Part shown: positions 24,961 through 34,886 of the stretch, piece after piece
Numbering within the stretch: the first letter of the stretch is position 1
Layout of the letters: the number at the start of each line of letters is the position of its first letter
Source: DATAPD01 sp036265385
GTDB lineage: Bacteria; Acidobacteriota; Terriglobia; Terriglobales; Acidobacteriaceae
Reading direction: 5' to 3'
NCBI GenBank assembly: GCA_036265385.1
Contig: DATAPD010000042.1
Coordinates: 310,001 to 374,000, forward strand
DNA length: 64,000 nucleotides
Position numbers and translations under genes: made by a program
Notes under the pieces: model-generated
What the model was told of the DNA's origin: nothing
Database searches by the model: none
Seen by the model: only the letters and a program-made list of their open reading frames with translations

Positions 24961-25272
24961 TTAGGTCCTGTGTCGCCGATGATCTCTGCTCGCGGAATCA
25001 CGTGCGGGGTTGGTTTGAAGCTTCGGACGAGCTTCATTTACCCTCATCGGACGGCCGTTGAGCATGGTTCCATCCAGTGCAGCAATGGCGCGTTGAGCTT
25101 GGGTAGCTTGGGTTATCTCAACAAAGGCGATGCCTCGGGGTTCGCCCGTGTCCCTGTCCGTGACGATGGTGACGCTTTCGACAGTTCCGTAAGGTGCAAA
25201 AAGTTCTTGCAGCTGATGCTCCGTCACGGTTATATCCAGGTTCCCTAGGAAAACATTAGTCACGAGTTTCAC
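24961..25272 (-). CDS. RNA-recognition-motif (RRM) protein
   Basis: 103 residues, one RRM: RNP2 at NVFLGNL (6-12) and RNP1 at EPRGIAFVEI (around 44-53), with LQELFAPYGTVESVTIVTDRDTG between. The C-terminal tail is basic (ARDSASRDHRRHRT). Related to, but clearly different from, the RRM at 23416-23757. Its ATG overlaps the helicase stop by four bases (25269-25272), so the two are translationally coupled. Confidence 0.92.
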   Translation of the reverse strand: MKLVTNVFLGNLDITVTEHQLQELFAPYGTVESVTIVTDRDTGEPRGIAFVEITQATQAQRAIAALDGTMLNGRPMRVNEARPKLQTNPARDSASRDHRRHRT

Positions 25273-26465
25273 ACAAATATCTCACCTGGCAAGGCGGTTA
25301 GAGTCCGTGAAGCCAGAGTGTTTTGAAACACTGGTTTCGATGACCTCACTGTTCCCACGTCCTTTTGCAGCCGTTCGATCTTCAGTTTAAGGGTACGTTC
25401 GATTTGGCGTAGCTCCAACAACTCTGCTCCTGCCGCCAGTGTCGAGGCGCAACCTTGGAGTCCTGCTCTACCCGTCCTCCCGACGCGATGAACAAAGTCC
25501 TCGGCCATCTTCGGCACATCGTAGTTAATGACATGGGCCACGTCATCAACGTGTAAACCACGTGATGCAATATCGGTCGCGACGAGAACCTGGAAACGAC
25601 CTTCCTGAAAACCTCTCAAAGCTCCGGTACGCTGGGACTGCGAACGGTCGCCATGAATCATCGCCGCGTTAAATCCATCTCGCACAAGCTCTCTTGTCAG
25701 CCTCTCAGTGCCACGTTTGGTGCGGGTAAAGATGAGCGTCTGCCCATCCTGCGTGGAAAGAAGGTGCCGCAGCAGGTCCATCTTTTCTGCCGGCCGGACT
25801 TCGTAAGCCTTTAGTTGGACGCTCGTGGCTGGCTTCAAGACCGCTCCGAGCGCTATGCGCACGGGTTGCTGCGTGTAGTTGTTCACCAAGCATGAGACAG
25901 ACTGCTCCATCGTTGCGGAGAAACAAAGTGTCTGTCGTTTCGCTGGAAGAGTGCTTACAATGCGCTGGATCGCTGGCAGAAAACCCATATCGAGCATTCG
26001 GTCTGCTTCGTCGAGCACCAAGATTTTCGTTTGCCGCAGATTAACTAAGTTCCGGTCGATAAAGTCCTGCAGCCTGCCCGGAGTCGCGATGATCAAAGAG
26101 GCGCCGCCGCGGACCGCTTGTATTTGCGCTTTTTCCGGTAAGCCGCCGACAATCAGCGCAGCTTTTTTAAGGCGGCTGCCGCGTAGCTTTTCAAATTGCT
26201 CCTCCACTTGCATTGCGAGTTCGCGAGTGGGCAGCAGCACCAGAGCGCTAGGCTGGTGTGAGATTTCGCCGTTAAGCAGTTCGATCATCGGGATGAGAAA
26301 TGCCAAAGTCTTGCCGGTGCCCGTCTGGGCAGTGCCAATGATGTCGCTGCCTTGAAGAGCGGGGGGGATTGCACGTTCCTGGATAGGAGTTAAGGTTGTG
26401 AATTGAGCTGCTGCCAGCTTGCGCTGCAGAGCAGCAGAAAGTGGCAGTTCTCTAAAAACGGTCAT
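25269..26465 (-). CDS. DEAD-box ATP-dependent RNA helicase (RhlE-like)
   Basis: 398 residues. All core motifs are visible: Q-motif region FTTLTPIQERAIPPAL, motif I AQTGTGKT, Ia PTRELA, II VLDEADRM, III SATM, V VATDIASRG, and VI HRVGRTGRAG. The tail is short, basic and RhlE-like, without an accessory RNA-binding domain; the two coupled RRM proteins may supply this in trans (inference). Start ATG 26465 (FRELPLS) matches the family; an in-frame ATG 57 bases upstream has no ribosome site. First gene of the cluster, with a leader of over 200 bases upstream. Confidence 0.92.
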   Translation of the reverse strand: MTVFRELPLSAALQRKLAAAQFTTLTPIQERAIPPALQGSDIIGTAQTGTGKTLAFLIPMIELLNGEISHQPSALVLLPTRELAMQVEEQFEKLRGSRLKKAALIVGGLPEKAQIQAVRGGASLIIATPGRLQDFIDRNLVNLRQTKILVLDEADRMLDMGFLPAIQRIVSTLPAKRQTLCFSATMEQSVSCLVNNYTQQPVRIALGAVLKPATSVQLKAYEVRPAEKMDLLRHLLSTQDGQTLIFTRTKRGTERLTRELVRDGFNAAMIHGDRSQSQRTGALRGFQEGRFQVLVATDIASRGLHVDDVAHVINYDVPKMAEDFVHRVGRTGRAGLQGCASTLAAGAELLELRQIERTLKLKIERLQKDVGTVRSSKPVFQNTLASRTLTALPGEIFV

Positions 26466-26736
26466 TCGATTTTCATCTTTCTGGGGGGCCTTGTGGTCAC
26501 ACACTTGTAGGCTGGTGCCCATGCACTCATGTTCTATTCAATCGGCGCTGAACTGATCGGAACGCAGGAGAGGCGGAATTGAAACTGACCCAAGAAGAGG
26601 ATCACCGCATAAACAAGCAAACCGCAAAAGCGTCATAACCATTGTAGCAGAACTGCCTAAAACGGAGAATCAAAATCGTTTTCTAAGGAGCTGGCCCATC
26701 CTTTAAGTAAATCCATGTTCGGGGGATACGCGATCA

Positions 26737-28398
26737 TTACGGTTCTCTTCCGGCGTCCATCGTTTCTTTGGCGCTGGATTCGGCGACGCGAGGATAGGCG
26801 GCGGGGCGGCGGCGGAGGTCTCCTACTAACGAAGATCCGAGGAGCCAGAGTCCGGCGGCGACGGCTCCCGCCCAGGTGAGCGTCGTCAGCACGAGCGAGA
26901 GTAAGTCCGAGACGCGGGATGCGCCTTGCGCGTCTAACTGAGGGAATAAGTCCGGCACCACGCCGGATACTTCGAGGCTGAGCCATCCGGCGACCAGGGC
27001 CGTGGCAATGGCCTTGCCGATTTCTTTCCAGTTCAATTTCGAAATCAAAACCAGTTTGCGGCGGTTGAGAAGCCACGCAGCGACGAGTGTGTTCGCAACG
27101 ATCCCGAGATTCGATGCGATGGCCAGTCCGACGACGGAGAACTGGTGGAACAGGAACGAATACACGGGCAACGAAACGACAGTGATGATCGTGCCCGCGA
27201 GCATCGGCGTGAGCGTGTCTCCAGCAGCGTAGAAGGCGCGCGCGTAGAGTCCCTGCGCAGACCAGAACAATAACGATAAAGAGAAGACGAAGAAGTAGAG
27301 TGCAGTGGCGTTAGAGTCTGCGAGGTCGAAGCGTCCGCGACGATAGACGAGATCGACGAAAGGATATGCGACGGCGACCATCCAGCTGGTGGCGAGCAGA
27401 GAGGCGGCGACGATGCGGTAGATGGATCCGTTGACGGTGTCCGCGAACTCGGCGAGGCGGTTCTCTCCGAAGAGGCGCGAGAAGAAGGGGAGAGAAGCTT
27501 GTCCAGTGGCTTGGCCGAGGACGGCGATGGGCACGGCGAAGAGGCGCTTGGCGTAGTTGAGACGCGCGATGTCTCCGATGCCGGAAGAGGCGAAGTAGCG
27601 GAGGATCCAGTCGTCGGCGGTGACGAGCGAGACGCCGAGCATAAGTGGGATGGAAAGGCGCACCCACTCGCGGAATGCGGAGTTGGAGACGTCGAAGGAA
27701 GGACGATATCCAGTGCCGACGCGACGTGCGCCGATGGCGTTCACGAGGAATGGTCCGACGAAGCTGCCGATGAGAGCGCCGTAAGCGAGCGAGGCGATGC
27801 CGACGTGGCGACGGAGCACGATGCCTCCGAGGATGATGAAGGCGTTGTAGAGCAGAGGTCCGAAGGCGGGAAGAAGGAAAAGGCGGCGGGAAAGCAGGAC
27901 GGCGGAGACGACGCCTCCGACGTAGAAGAAGATCTGCGCGGGAAGAAGGATGCGCGTGAGGCGGACGCACAGGTCGAGCTGTTCAATCGTGAAGCCGTGG
28001 AACATCCAGCGGGTGATCTGCGGGGCGAGGATCTCGGCGAGGAGGACGCCCGCGATGAGAACGGTCGTCATAACGGTGATGATGATGGAGAAGGTGCGTT
28101 GCGCCTCTGCTTCGCGATCCTGCGCCAGAAAGCGCGTGTAAATGGAGACGAAGGTGATGGAGGCCGTGCCTCCGGCGACGATGTAGTTGAGCCAGTCGGG
28201 CAGCGTGAAGGCAGCAACGTAGGCGTCGACCTGGCCTCCAGCTCCGAACTGGTAGGCGATGTAGGACTCGCGCAGAAATCCGATGACGCGGGAAAGCATG
28301 ACAGCGGTCATCAGGAGAATGGTGGCGGAGAAGGCGGAGTGCTGGTGCGAGGGCCGGAAGAATCGGAGGAGCGATTTGGGCTGAGCGGCTTCGGTCAC
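26737..28398 (-). CDS. murJ: Lipid II flippase MurJ (MviN family)
   Basis: Polytopic inner-membrane protein that flips undecaprenyl-linked peptidoglycan precursor to the periplasm. 553 residues with 14 hydrophobic spans; MTAVMLSRVIGFLRESYIAY and VDAYVAAFTLPDWLNYIVAGG are the standard MOP/MurJ opening, and SIPLMLGVS and LSLLFWSAQGLYARAFYAAGDT are later family blocks. A cytosolic Pro/Arg tail ends the protein. The antisense strand carries unusually long open frames, a result of the gene's base usage and not a second gene. Confidence 0.95.
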   Translation of the reverse strand: MTEAAQPKSLLRFFRPSHQHSAFSATILLMTAVMLSRVIGFLRESYIAYQFGAGGQVDAYVAAFTLPDWLNYIVAGGTASITFVSIYTRFLAQDREAEAQRTFSIIITVMTTVLIAGVLLAEILAPQITRWMFHGFTIEQLDLCVRLTRILLPAQIFFYVGGVVSAVLLSRRLFLLPAFGPLLYNAFIILGGIVLRRHVGIASLAYGALIGSFVGPFLVNAIGARRVGTGYRPSFDVSNSAFREWVRLSIPLMLGVSLVTADDWILRYFASSGIGDIARLNYAKRLFAVPIAVLGQATGQASLPFFSRLFGENRLAEFADTVNGSIYRIVAASLLATSWMVAVAYPFVDLVYRRGRFDLADSNATALYFFVFSLSLLFWSAQGLYARAFYAAGDTLTPMLAGTIITVVSLPVYSFLFHQFSVVGLAIASNLGIVANTLVAAWLLNRRKLVLISKLNWKEIGKAIATALVAGWLSLEVSGVVPDLFPQLDAQGASRVSDLLSLVLTTLTWAGAVAAGLWLLGSSLVGDLRRRPAAYPRVAESSAKETMDAGREP

Positions 28399-28531
28399 GG
28401 GAACTATCTATTGTCGAGGCAAACGCGGAGTTTGGAAATGACAAGAGGAGGACGTCAGGTAGACTAAGCCGGAATTTGGGAGTGTGGTTCGCAGTAGCGG
28501 TGCGTTGAATGGCTGTTTCGGGGGAAATGCG

Positions 28532-29830
28532 ATGATCCGACGCACGGTAGTAGTTGTGCTGTTTCTGGCGTGTATGTGTTGTGTGTCTGCGAGGGCGCAG
28601 AGCCCGGCTGTGACTCTGCTGCAGGCAGGCAAGTTGCTGGATGTGCGGAGCGGGACGCTGCTTGCCGACCATGCCATCCTTGTCGAAGGAGACAAGATTG
28701 CGGAGGTCGGGCCAGCGGCAGAGGTTGCGAAGCGCGCGCCGGCCGGCGCGGTGCGGGTCAATTTGCCTGGACTGACGCTGGTGCCTGGGTTGGTGGATTG
28801 TCATGCGCACGTGTTGGGGAATTTGGAGGATCTCTCGGCGACTGCGCAGTTGAGGGTGTCGTCGCCGCAGCTGGCGTTATGGGGCTATCACAACTTGCAG
28901 GTCTGGCTCGACCATGGCTTCACGACCCTGCGGGACGCGGGTGAATCGGATTTGGCATATGGGCAGTTGGCGTTGCGCGACAGCATCAATCGGGGATTGA
29001 TTCGTGGGCCGCGAATGGTGTCGGCGGGCAACTATATTTCCGTGACGGGAGGCCATGGGGATGCGGATGTTTTGTCGGCGGACAATGCGCTGGCCCGGCG
29101 TCCGAATCTGACAGACAGCGTGGCGGATATGGGTCCCGCGGTGCGACACGAGATCAAGTATGGCGTGGATTGGATTAAGCTGATCGCGACTGGAGGGATC
29201 TCGGATCCGATGAGCGACTTCAACGTACAGGAACTGAGTGAAGAGCAGATGAAGGAAGCAGTGGCGGTGGCGCACCGTGCTCATAAGAAGGTGATGGCGC
29301 ATGCCGAAGGAGTGGATGGGATAAAGGCGGCAGTGAGAGCGGGAGTGGATTCGATTGAACACGGCACGATGCTCGACAATGAGGCCGCCGGGATGATGGC
29401 GAAGAATGGAACATGGCTTGTGCCGACCGTGTCTGTTTTCCAGCGGTATGCGCAGATTGGGAGCGAGAGCGGCCTGGATAAAGTAGCGCTGGAGAAATCG
29501 CGCACGATTTTGAGGTATCAGTCGGCGGCGTTCCAAAGTGCGCTGAAATATCAGGTGAAGATTGCACTCGGTCTCGATGACGATCCGCGTTTCTTGCCGC
29601 GAGAATTGCCAGCCATGGTGAAACAAGGGATGAAGCCGATCGAGGCGCTGCAAGCCGCGACGGTCAATGCCGCAGACCTGCTTGGGATGTCTGGTCAGAT
29701 TGGTACGCTGGAAAAGGGAAAGTTTGCCGACATCATCGCGGTGGTGGGCGATCCGACGAAAGATATCGACGTTATGAGTAACGTGGTGTTTGTGATGAAG
29801 GGCGGCGAGGTTATTAAGCAGGCTAAATAG
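28532..29830 (+). CDS. Secreted amidohydrolase (imidazolonepropionase-like)
   Basis: 432 residues with signal peptide (MIRRTVVVVLFLACMCCVSARAQ). Amidohydrolase TIM-barrel motifs: VDCHAHV (first metal histidines), WIKLIATGG (lysine position), VMAHAEG, IEHGT, and LGLDDDPR supplying the late aspartate. It closes with GTLEKGKFADIIAVVGDP, the C-terminal beta-sandwich landmark. Such secreted enzymes usually act as prolidases or on Xaa-Pro/other cyclic amides; substrate not determinable. ATG 28532 has GGGGGA upstream. Divergent from murJ; the gene on its other side is convergent. Confidence 0.9.
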   Translation: MIRRTVVVVLFLACMCCVSARAQSPAVTLLQAGKLLDVRSGTLLADHAILVEGDKIAEVGPAAEVAKRAPAGAVRVNLPGLTLVPGLVDCHAHVLGNLEDLSATAQLRVSSPQLALWGYHNLQVWLDHGFTTLRDAGESDLAYGQLALRDSINRGLIRGPRMVSAGNYISVTGGHGDADVLSADNALARRPNLTDSVADMGPAVRHEIKYGVDWIKLIATGGISDPMSDFNVQELSEEQMKEAVAVAHRAHKKVMAHAEGVDGIKAAVRAGVDSIEHGTMLDNEAAGMMAKNGTWLVPTVSVFQRYAQIGSESGLDKVALEKSRTILRYQSAAFQSALKYQVKIALGLDDDPRFLPRELPAMVKQGMKPIEALQAATVNAADLLGMSGQIGTLEKGKFADIIAVVGDPTKDIDVMSNVVFVMKGGEVIKQAK

Positions 29831-29849
29831 ATATCGGACTAAGCGGGGA

Positions 29850-31433
29850 TCAATTGGACTTCGCTGGGCGAGTCTTTAGAGCGCGGATGAGGTAGTCAGC
29901 CGTAAGTTTTTCGCCAGTCCCTTCGAGCATAATCTCATCCAAAGTGTGACTTCCTCCGCGAATGAAGAATTTGTCATGAAGGTAGGCGCCGGCTTCCGGA
30001 CCCCACTGCCTGCCGAACTTCTGATCCAAAGTGTGATGGACCTGATAGGCAAACATTTCTCCTAAAACATAATTTTGCTCGTAGACCGGAACTGCGAAAT
30101 AGAAGGGAACGTATCCCCAAATCGCGGCATGATGACAATCGACATCGAGGTACTTGATGCAAATGCGATCGTGCAGGGAAGTGAGATCCTGGTCCGGGTT
30201 GGAGTAAGCTTCGAGCTCGAACTCGGAGTGCATCATCAAGACGCGCAAATCGTAGTTGGACTGCAAACGGCGGCGCTCGATGAAGGCCTGCGCCTGCTTT
30301 TGTGAAAGGCCATAGATCGTGGTGGAAATCTCGGGACGGAAGAGCATGAGCGACATAACCTGGCCCAGGCCTTCGTCCATCGGTGGCGGATAGTTCTCGC
30401 GCAGCGTGTAGGACGGTTCCTGAACGAAACTGAAGTGAAGGGCGTGTCCGGATTCGTGGAGCATGGTGTCGACGAAGAGCACGCCTTTGTGATTGCTGAC
30501 CAGCATCTTGATTTGTTTGCCATACCGGATCGGCATGGTGTAGCCACCGAAAGTGATGTCCGTGATCTTCACCTGGAGCGGAAGTTTTTTGAAGTCGAAC
30601 CCGAGAACCTCCGCTACCTTGGTGGTTTGTTCCCAAGTTCCTTCAGCTTTCATCTTGTCTTCGATTTCAGGCGTCATGGTCGAGAAGTAGTATTCAAGGT
30701 CCCAAGGTTCCAATTCTTTTACGCCGAGATCTTTCTTCATGCGCGAGAGTAGCTCGCGGTATTCCGGTTCCGTAGCGGTGCGAATCAGCTCGTACCAGCG
30801 GAGCACGCTTGCCCGATCCGTAGCGCGGCGATGAAGCATGAAGTCTGCATAGCTCTGTCCGGCGTAGCGCTGTGCTAACTGATTGCCAAGTTTCATCGCC
30901 TGGCGCAGGCGATCGCCGGTGAGCTTGGTGTGTTCGGCCTTGGCGAACCAAGCCTCGCGGCGCAAAGTGCGGTCGGGATCATGTCCCAGCACGTTATCGA
31001 GTTCGGGACGATCGAGTTTCTTCCCGCCAATGGAATAGCGAAGAGCGCTGCTGTCTTTGCGGATCGACTCGATAATTTTCGATAACTCTGCATCCGTTGA
31101 GATTTGCGAATCTCGAGCGGCTTCAAGGTACAGCTGCTGCCGCCGCTGCCAGATCGGATCAGAAAAGTGCGCAGCTTCGAGCGTTTTTAGAAATGAAGGA
31201 TCGTTGACGACCTCGCGAATGCGAGCATCCACTGACTGGTTGGAGACGTTGGCGTTGCCTTGCTCAATCTGGTACTGATTCAACCAATACCGTGCGTTGA
31301 GGTCTTCCAATTCTTGTTCTTTGGCATCGAGCGTGGTCCGAATGGAGCGCTCCGGACCTGAGGTGTTCGATTGCGTCACTCCCGCCGTAAGAAACAAAAA
31401 CAGGGCCGAGATCAACAACACCAGGGTTGGCAT
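29850..31433 (-). CDS. Secreted M3-family-like zinc metallopeptidase
   Basis: 527 residues, signal peptide MPTLVLLISALFLFLTAG. Zinc motif LHESGHALHF at 325-334 (HExxH, His326/Glu327/His330), with Glu354 in MDEGLGQV as the probable third ligand, the M3 thimet-oligopeptidase/M2-like spacing. The rest is helical, as expected. Role: periplasmic oligopeptide cleavage. A frame extension of 40 codons upstream of Met 31433 is open but lacks a signal peptide or ribosome site. Convergent with the amidohydrolase gene; divergent from the winged-helix sensor. Confidence 0.85.
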   Translation of the reverse strand: MPTLVLLISALFLFLTAGVTQSNTSGPERSIRTTLDAKEQELEDLNARYWLNQYQIEQGNANVSNQSVDARIREVVNDPSFLKTLEAAHFSDPIWQRRQQLYLEAARDSQISTDAELSKIIESIRKDSSALRYSIGGKKLDRPELDNVLGHDPDRTLRREAWFAKAEHTKLTGDRLRQAMKLGNQLAQRYAGQSYADFMLHRRATDRASVLRWYELIRTATEPEYRELLSRMKKDLGVKELEPWDLEYYFSTMTPEIEDKMKAEGTWEQTTKVAEVLGFDFKKLPLQVKITDITFGGYTMPIRYGKQIKMLVSNHKGVLFVDTMLHESGHALHFSFVQEPSYTLRENYPPPMDEGLGQVMSLMLFRPEISTTIYGLSQKQAQAFIERRRLQSNYDLRVLMMHSEFELEAYSNPDQDLTSLHDRICIKYLDVDCHHAAIWGYVPFYFAVPVYEQNYVLGEMFAYQVHHTLDQKFGRQWGPEAGAYLHDKFFIRGGSHTLDEIMLEGTGEKLTADYLIRALKTRPAKSN

Positions 31434-31593
31434 GGCGTGTGAGTGTAGTGGCGAGGATGTCTTTTGTCTACGCGGGCAGGGACAAATAACATGAGATGCG
31501 AAATCACACGTGGGAGTGGAAACAGTCGATCCCGTGGCCCCGAGGTCGCCCATGGGTCGTGATATAGTCCGATTCCGATTCGGGTGTTTTCAG

Positions 31594-33771
31594 ATGGGCG
31601 ACGATCCAGCAATACCAGATGTAAACCGCTCTCCTGCCAAAGGCAAGGTCGTGCGTTTCGGCAATTTCGAAGCAGACCTTGAGACTAGTGAGCTAAGTAA
31701 GAATGGCGTCAAGGTGAAGCTGTATGGCCAGCCTTTCCATGTGCTGGCGATTTTATTGTCTCGGCCCGGCGAAGTTGTAAGTCGACAGGAACTGCAACAG
31801 AGTATCTGGCCCTCAGATAGTTATGTCGATTTCGAGCATGGACTCAATGCCGCGGTCAACAAGTTGCGCGAGGCGCTCGGTGACAATTCCGAAAACCCCC
31901 GGTTTATCGAAACTGTGCCGCGACGCGGATATCGATTTGTAGGACAAGTCGCAGACGCCGTTGAAAAAACGATGGAAGATAAACGGCAAGAACCTCAGCC
32001 CATTCCTAAATCTTCAAAATCGTATGTGCGTTCGATTACCGTTGTTACGCTAGCGGTGTTGCTTGTCGGGGCATGGTTTTCGCTAGGCTCCGAATCCCGA
32101 GTACCAAGGGTGCTGGGTTATCGGCAACTGACGAGAGACGGGCGCATGAAGGGTGCCCCTCCTTGCCGGTTGTGGTCGCACCTGGTCACCGATGGGCCGC
32201 GAATCTTTTTTTCAGAAACCAGCGATTCTGTTGTACAAGTGGCTGCGACTGGCGGCGAAGTGGTGAAGTTCCCCATTTCGCATTCCTGTTTCGCGATCTG
32301 GGACATTGCTCCGGACCGAACAGAACTGATTGGCTCTTCGCAGTCAGATAGTTCCGTTGTCGATCAACCCTTATGGTCATTGTCCTTGATCACAGGACAA
32401 GCTTATCGTTTAGGAAATCTGAGGGGGCACGCTGCGGCGTGGTCGCCCGATGGACGAAGTTTCGCGTACGTGACCGGCAACGACCCACTCCTTCCAACTG
32501 ATATTCAGATTGCACCTGCAGACGGAAGCACATCGCGACAAATTGCGAGATTGGAAAAAGGATTGGTGGTGGCAATCCGGTGGTCGCCGAATGGGCGCCG
32601 GATGCGCATGATTGTGACTACGAAGGACGGTTGCTCTCCATGGGAAATGTCATCCGATGGGAAGGATCTGCACCGGTTGAATTTGTTCCCCGATCAAACG
32701 TTTGAAGTGTGCGCGGCCTACTGGACTCCGGATGGCAAATATGCGGTGGCAGGAGTGGCGCGCCCGGGTTCAAGTGGATTAGATCTTTGGGCGATTCGAG
32801 AACCCACGTTGGGTTGGTTCGGCAAATCCGCCAAGCCCGTGCAGCTTACTTCCGGAGCGCTCGGGTTCATGAGCACAGCCCTAAGCCTGAATGGCAAAGA
32901 AATTTACGGAATTGGCGGAGGAACCCGCGGAGAGTCGGTCCGCTACGACGTCAAATCGCAGAAGCTGGAGCCTTTTCTCTCCGGAATTCCGGCTGAACAC
33001 ATCGATTATTCCAGAGATGGAAAGTGGGTCACGTATGTGACCTTCGCCAATGGCACTCTCTGGCGAAGCAGAGTCGACGGTTCAGATCGAATCCAGTTGA
33101 CCACTTACCCTCTTTTCGCTGCGCTCCCGCAATGGTCGCCGGATGGCCGCCAGATCGTGTTTAACGGACAGCTACCCAACGGGCACATCCAAATTTATGT
33201 TGTATCCGCCGAGGGTGGTAAACCGGAAAAGGTTACAGATGGTGAAAAGGATGCGGTGGATCCGACGTGGTCTCCGGATGGCAAGCGAGTCACGTTCAAC
33301 GAATCTCAGGGGAGCGCACAGCAAATCTCGTCGGTCGATTTGTCCACGAGACAGGTCACGCCCATTCCCGACTCAAAAGGTTTGTATTCGCCCCGAATGT
33401 CTCCCGATGGGCGATTCATTGTAGCCGTCAATACACCGGAGAATCGTCTGCTGCGCTTGTTCGATACCCAGACACAAAAGTGGAGCACCTTGTTCGACAG
33501 CAAGACGGGTGGGCCTGGGTGGCCGCAGTGGTCCGCTGACAGCCGTTACGTATACGGGACTTTTATGTTGACCCCGAAACTTCAGCATTATGGTCTTGTC
33601 CGGATCGGGGTCCCGGACGGAAAACTCGAACAGGTGGCGGACTTCAACGTGCCGGAGGGAACACTGGGTAACTGGGGGCCGTGGGTTGGCGTAACTCCGG
33701 ATAATTCGCCGCTTGCACTCCGAGATCGGAGCTCGCAGGATATTTATGCAATTGATGTGGATTGGCCTTAG
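31594..33771 (+). CDS. Winged-helix DNA-binding protein with membrane anchor and TolB-like propeller
   Basis: 725 residues, an acidobacteria-typical design. Residues 18-117 are an OmpR/PhoB-type winged helix (VVRFGNFEADLETSELSKNG opening, FHVLAILLSRPGEVVSRQEL, FVDFEHGLNAAVNKLREALGD-type block, VPRRGYRFVG closing). A single membrane span at about 147-166 follows a Gln/Pro/Lys linker, then a periplasmic beta-propeller built from WSPDGRS/K repeats (WD40-like, TolB type). This is a ToxR-like one-component arrangement: the propeller may sense an extracellular cue and the N-terminal domain regulate genes. Start uncertain; in-frame starts upstream exist. Confidence 0.85.
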   Translation: MGDDPAIPDVNRSPAKGKVVRFGNFEADLETSELSKNGVKVKLYGQPFHVLAILLSRPGEVVSRQELQQSIWPSDSYVDFEHGLNAAVNKLREALGDNSENPRFIETVPRRGYRFVGQVADAVEKTMEDKRQEPQPIPKSSKSYVRSITVVTLAVLLVGAWFSLGSESRVPRVLGYRQLTRDGRMKGAPPCRLWSHLVTDGPRIFFSETSDSVVQVAATGGEVVKFPISHSCFAIWDIAPDRTELIGSSQSDSSVVDQPLWSLSLITGQAYRLGNLRGHAAAWSPDGRSFAYVTGNDPLLPTDIQIAPADGSTSRQIARLEKGLVVAIRWSPNGRRMRMIVTTKDGCSPWEMSSDGKDLHRLNLFPDQTFEVCAAYWTPDGKYAVAGVARPGSSGLDLWAIREPTLGWFGKSAKPVQLTSGALGFMSTALSLNGKEIYGIGGGTRGESVRYDVKSQKLEPFLSGIPAEHIDYSRDGKWVTYVTFANGTLWRSRVDGSDRIQLTTYPLFAALPQWSPDGRQIVFNGQLPNGHIQIYVVSAEGGKPEKVTDGEKDAVDPTWSPDGKRVTFNESQGSAQQISSVDLSTRQVTPIPDSKGLYSPRMSPDGRFIVAVNTPENRLLRLFDTQTQKWSTLFDSKTGGPGWPQWSADSRYVYGTFMLTPKLQHYGLVRIGVPDGKLEQVADFNVPEGTLGNWGPWVGVTPDNSPLALRDRSSQDIYAIDVDWP

Positions 33772-33835
33772 CTTTATCTCAAATACCGCAACTGTGTGCA
33801 GGTGACGTTTCGCTCACTCTCTCGTCCATGTGGGC

Positions 33836-34783
33836 ATGTATCTTCGAAATCAGATATGGATGCCGTTTGCTAAGAGTCTCGTTGTTGCCATCGCTCTTCC
33901 CTCCTGTGTTCCCACAGATTGTTTTGCACAACGACGCGGCGCTATGACGCTGGCATATCAGCTCACTCATGTGGATACGGGTGAACCTTTTCCTTCTCCG
34001 GATGGGAAGAAGATTGTTTTCGAAAGCAGCATTGCCGGGTTTTATCAACTTTTCATCATGAATCCGGATGGCTCCGGACAAGTGCAAATCACGCACGATG
34101 CAGCCAATCATGACACGCCCGCGTGGTCTCCAGACGGTCGAAAGATCGCTTACGCATCGGACAAGGGTGGTCACTCGGCGATCTACATGATCAACATCGA
34201 TGGGACGGGCGAGGAACGGGTGTCAGATGACAAACATCAGTACATTCATCCGAATTGGTCGCCGGATAGTCAGAGCATCATCTTCTGCTCGGATGACGAT
34301 CTGAAGCCGCCAGCCAAGAATGCGTCGGAGATTTTCAGCGTGGATCTGAAGAGTCGCCAGGTGAATACAGTCATTTCAGGTGGAACGAACACATATCCGT
34401 CGTGGTCACCGGATGGGAAGAAAATTGTGTTCCGAAGAATGCTAGGTGAGATGAATTCGGAAGTGTTCATGGCCAATGCTGATGGGTCGGAGGTTAAGAA
34501 TCTGAGCAATCATCCAGCGTTTGATGGATGGCCAGCGTGGTCGCCGGACGGAACACAGATCGCGTTCGGATCGAACCGCAACGCCAATTACCAAATCTTT
34601 CTCATGAATGCGGATGGAACGAATGTCAGACTACTCGCGAATACCGAGGGCAGAGCAACCGAGCCGCGATGGTCGCCGGATGGCAAAAGCATTTACTTCA
34701 CGATCTGCAACAAATTGGATTGGGGTGTGGATTGCCAAGTGTTCGCGGCGCAAGTCGGAGAGCGAGTACCGAGCAGGCCGTGA
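33836..34783 (+). CDS. Secreted TolB-like beta-propeller protein
   Basis: About 316 residues. Signal peptide in the first 35 residues (MPFAKSLVVAIALPSC..CFAQ, if Met at 33860 is the start). The body has repeats of the TolB/WD40-like type: FPSPDGKKIVF, WSPDGRKIAY, WSPDSQSIIF, WSPDGKKIVF, WSPDGTQIAF, WSPDGKSIYF - six blades with PD/DG turns. No DNA-binding domain. It follows the winged-helix/propeller gene by about 65 bases on the same strand, so the two may be paralogue neighbours in one transcript. Confidence 0.85.
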   Translation: MYLRNQIWMPFAKSLVVAIALPSCVPTDCFAQRRGAMTLAYQLTHVDTGEPFPSPDGKKIVFESSIAGFYQLFIMNPDGSGQVQITHDAANHDTPAWSPDGRKIAYASDKGGHSAIYMINIDGTGEERVSDDKHQYIHPNWSPDSQSIIFCSDDDLKPPAKNASEIFSVDLKSRQVNTVISGGTNTYPSWSPDGKKIVFRRMLGEMNSEVFMANADGSEVKNLSNHPAFDGWPAWSPDGTQIAFGSNRNANYQIFLMNADGTNVRLLANTEGRATEPRWSPDGKSIYFTICNKLDWGVDCQVFAAQVGERVPSRP

Positions 34784-34787
34784 GTTG

Positions 34788-34818
34788 CGAAAAAAGAAGG
34801 GCGCGATTGCTCGCGCCC
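34788..34818 (-). terminator. Rho-independent terminator for rpoD
   Basis: On the minus strand GGGCGCGA pairs with TCGCGCCC around a four-base loop (34799-34818), followed by a T-rich run (TTCTTTTTTC). It lies about 70 bases beyond the rpoD stop. Confidence 0.8.
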
Positions 34819-34886
34819 TGAGTGGGTAAGAGTTTTCTGCGGAGCCCCGCTCCGCCGGACGGACGAGACGTCTGTCCCTACGTGAA

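Noticed and set aside
27499..28467. A 322-codon open frame on the plus strand opposite murJ
   Set aside because: Low-complexity Gly/Asp/Glu product, no ribosome site or family; it is the antisense shadow of a gene with strong third-position bias.
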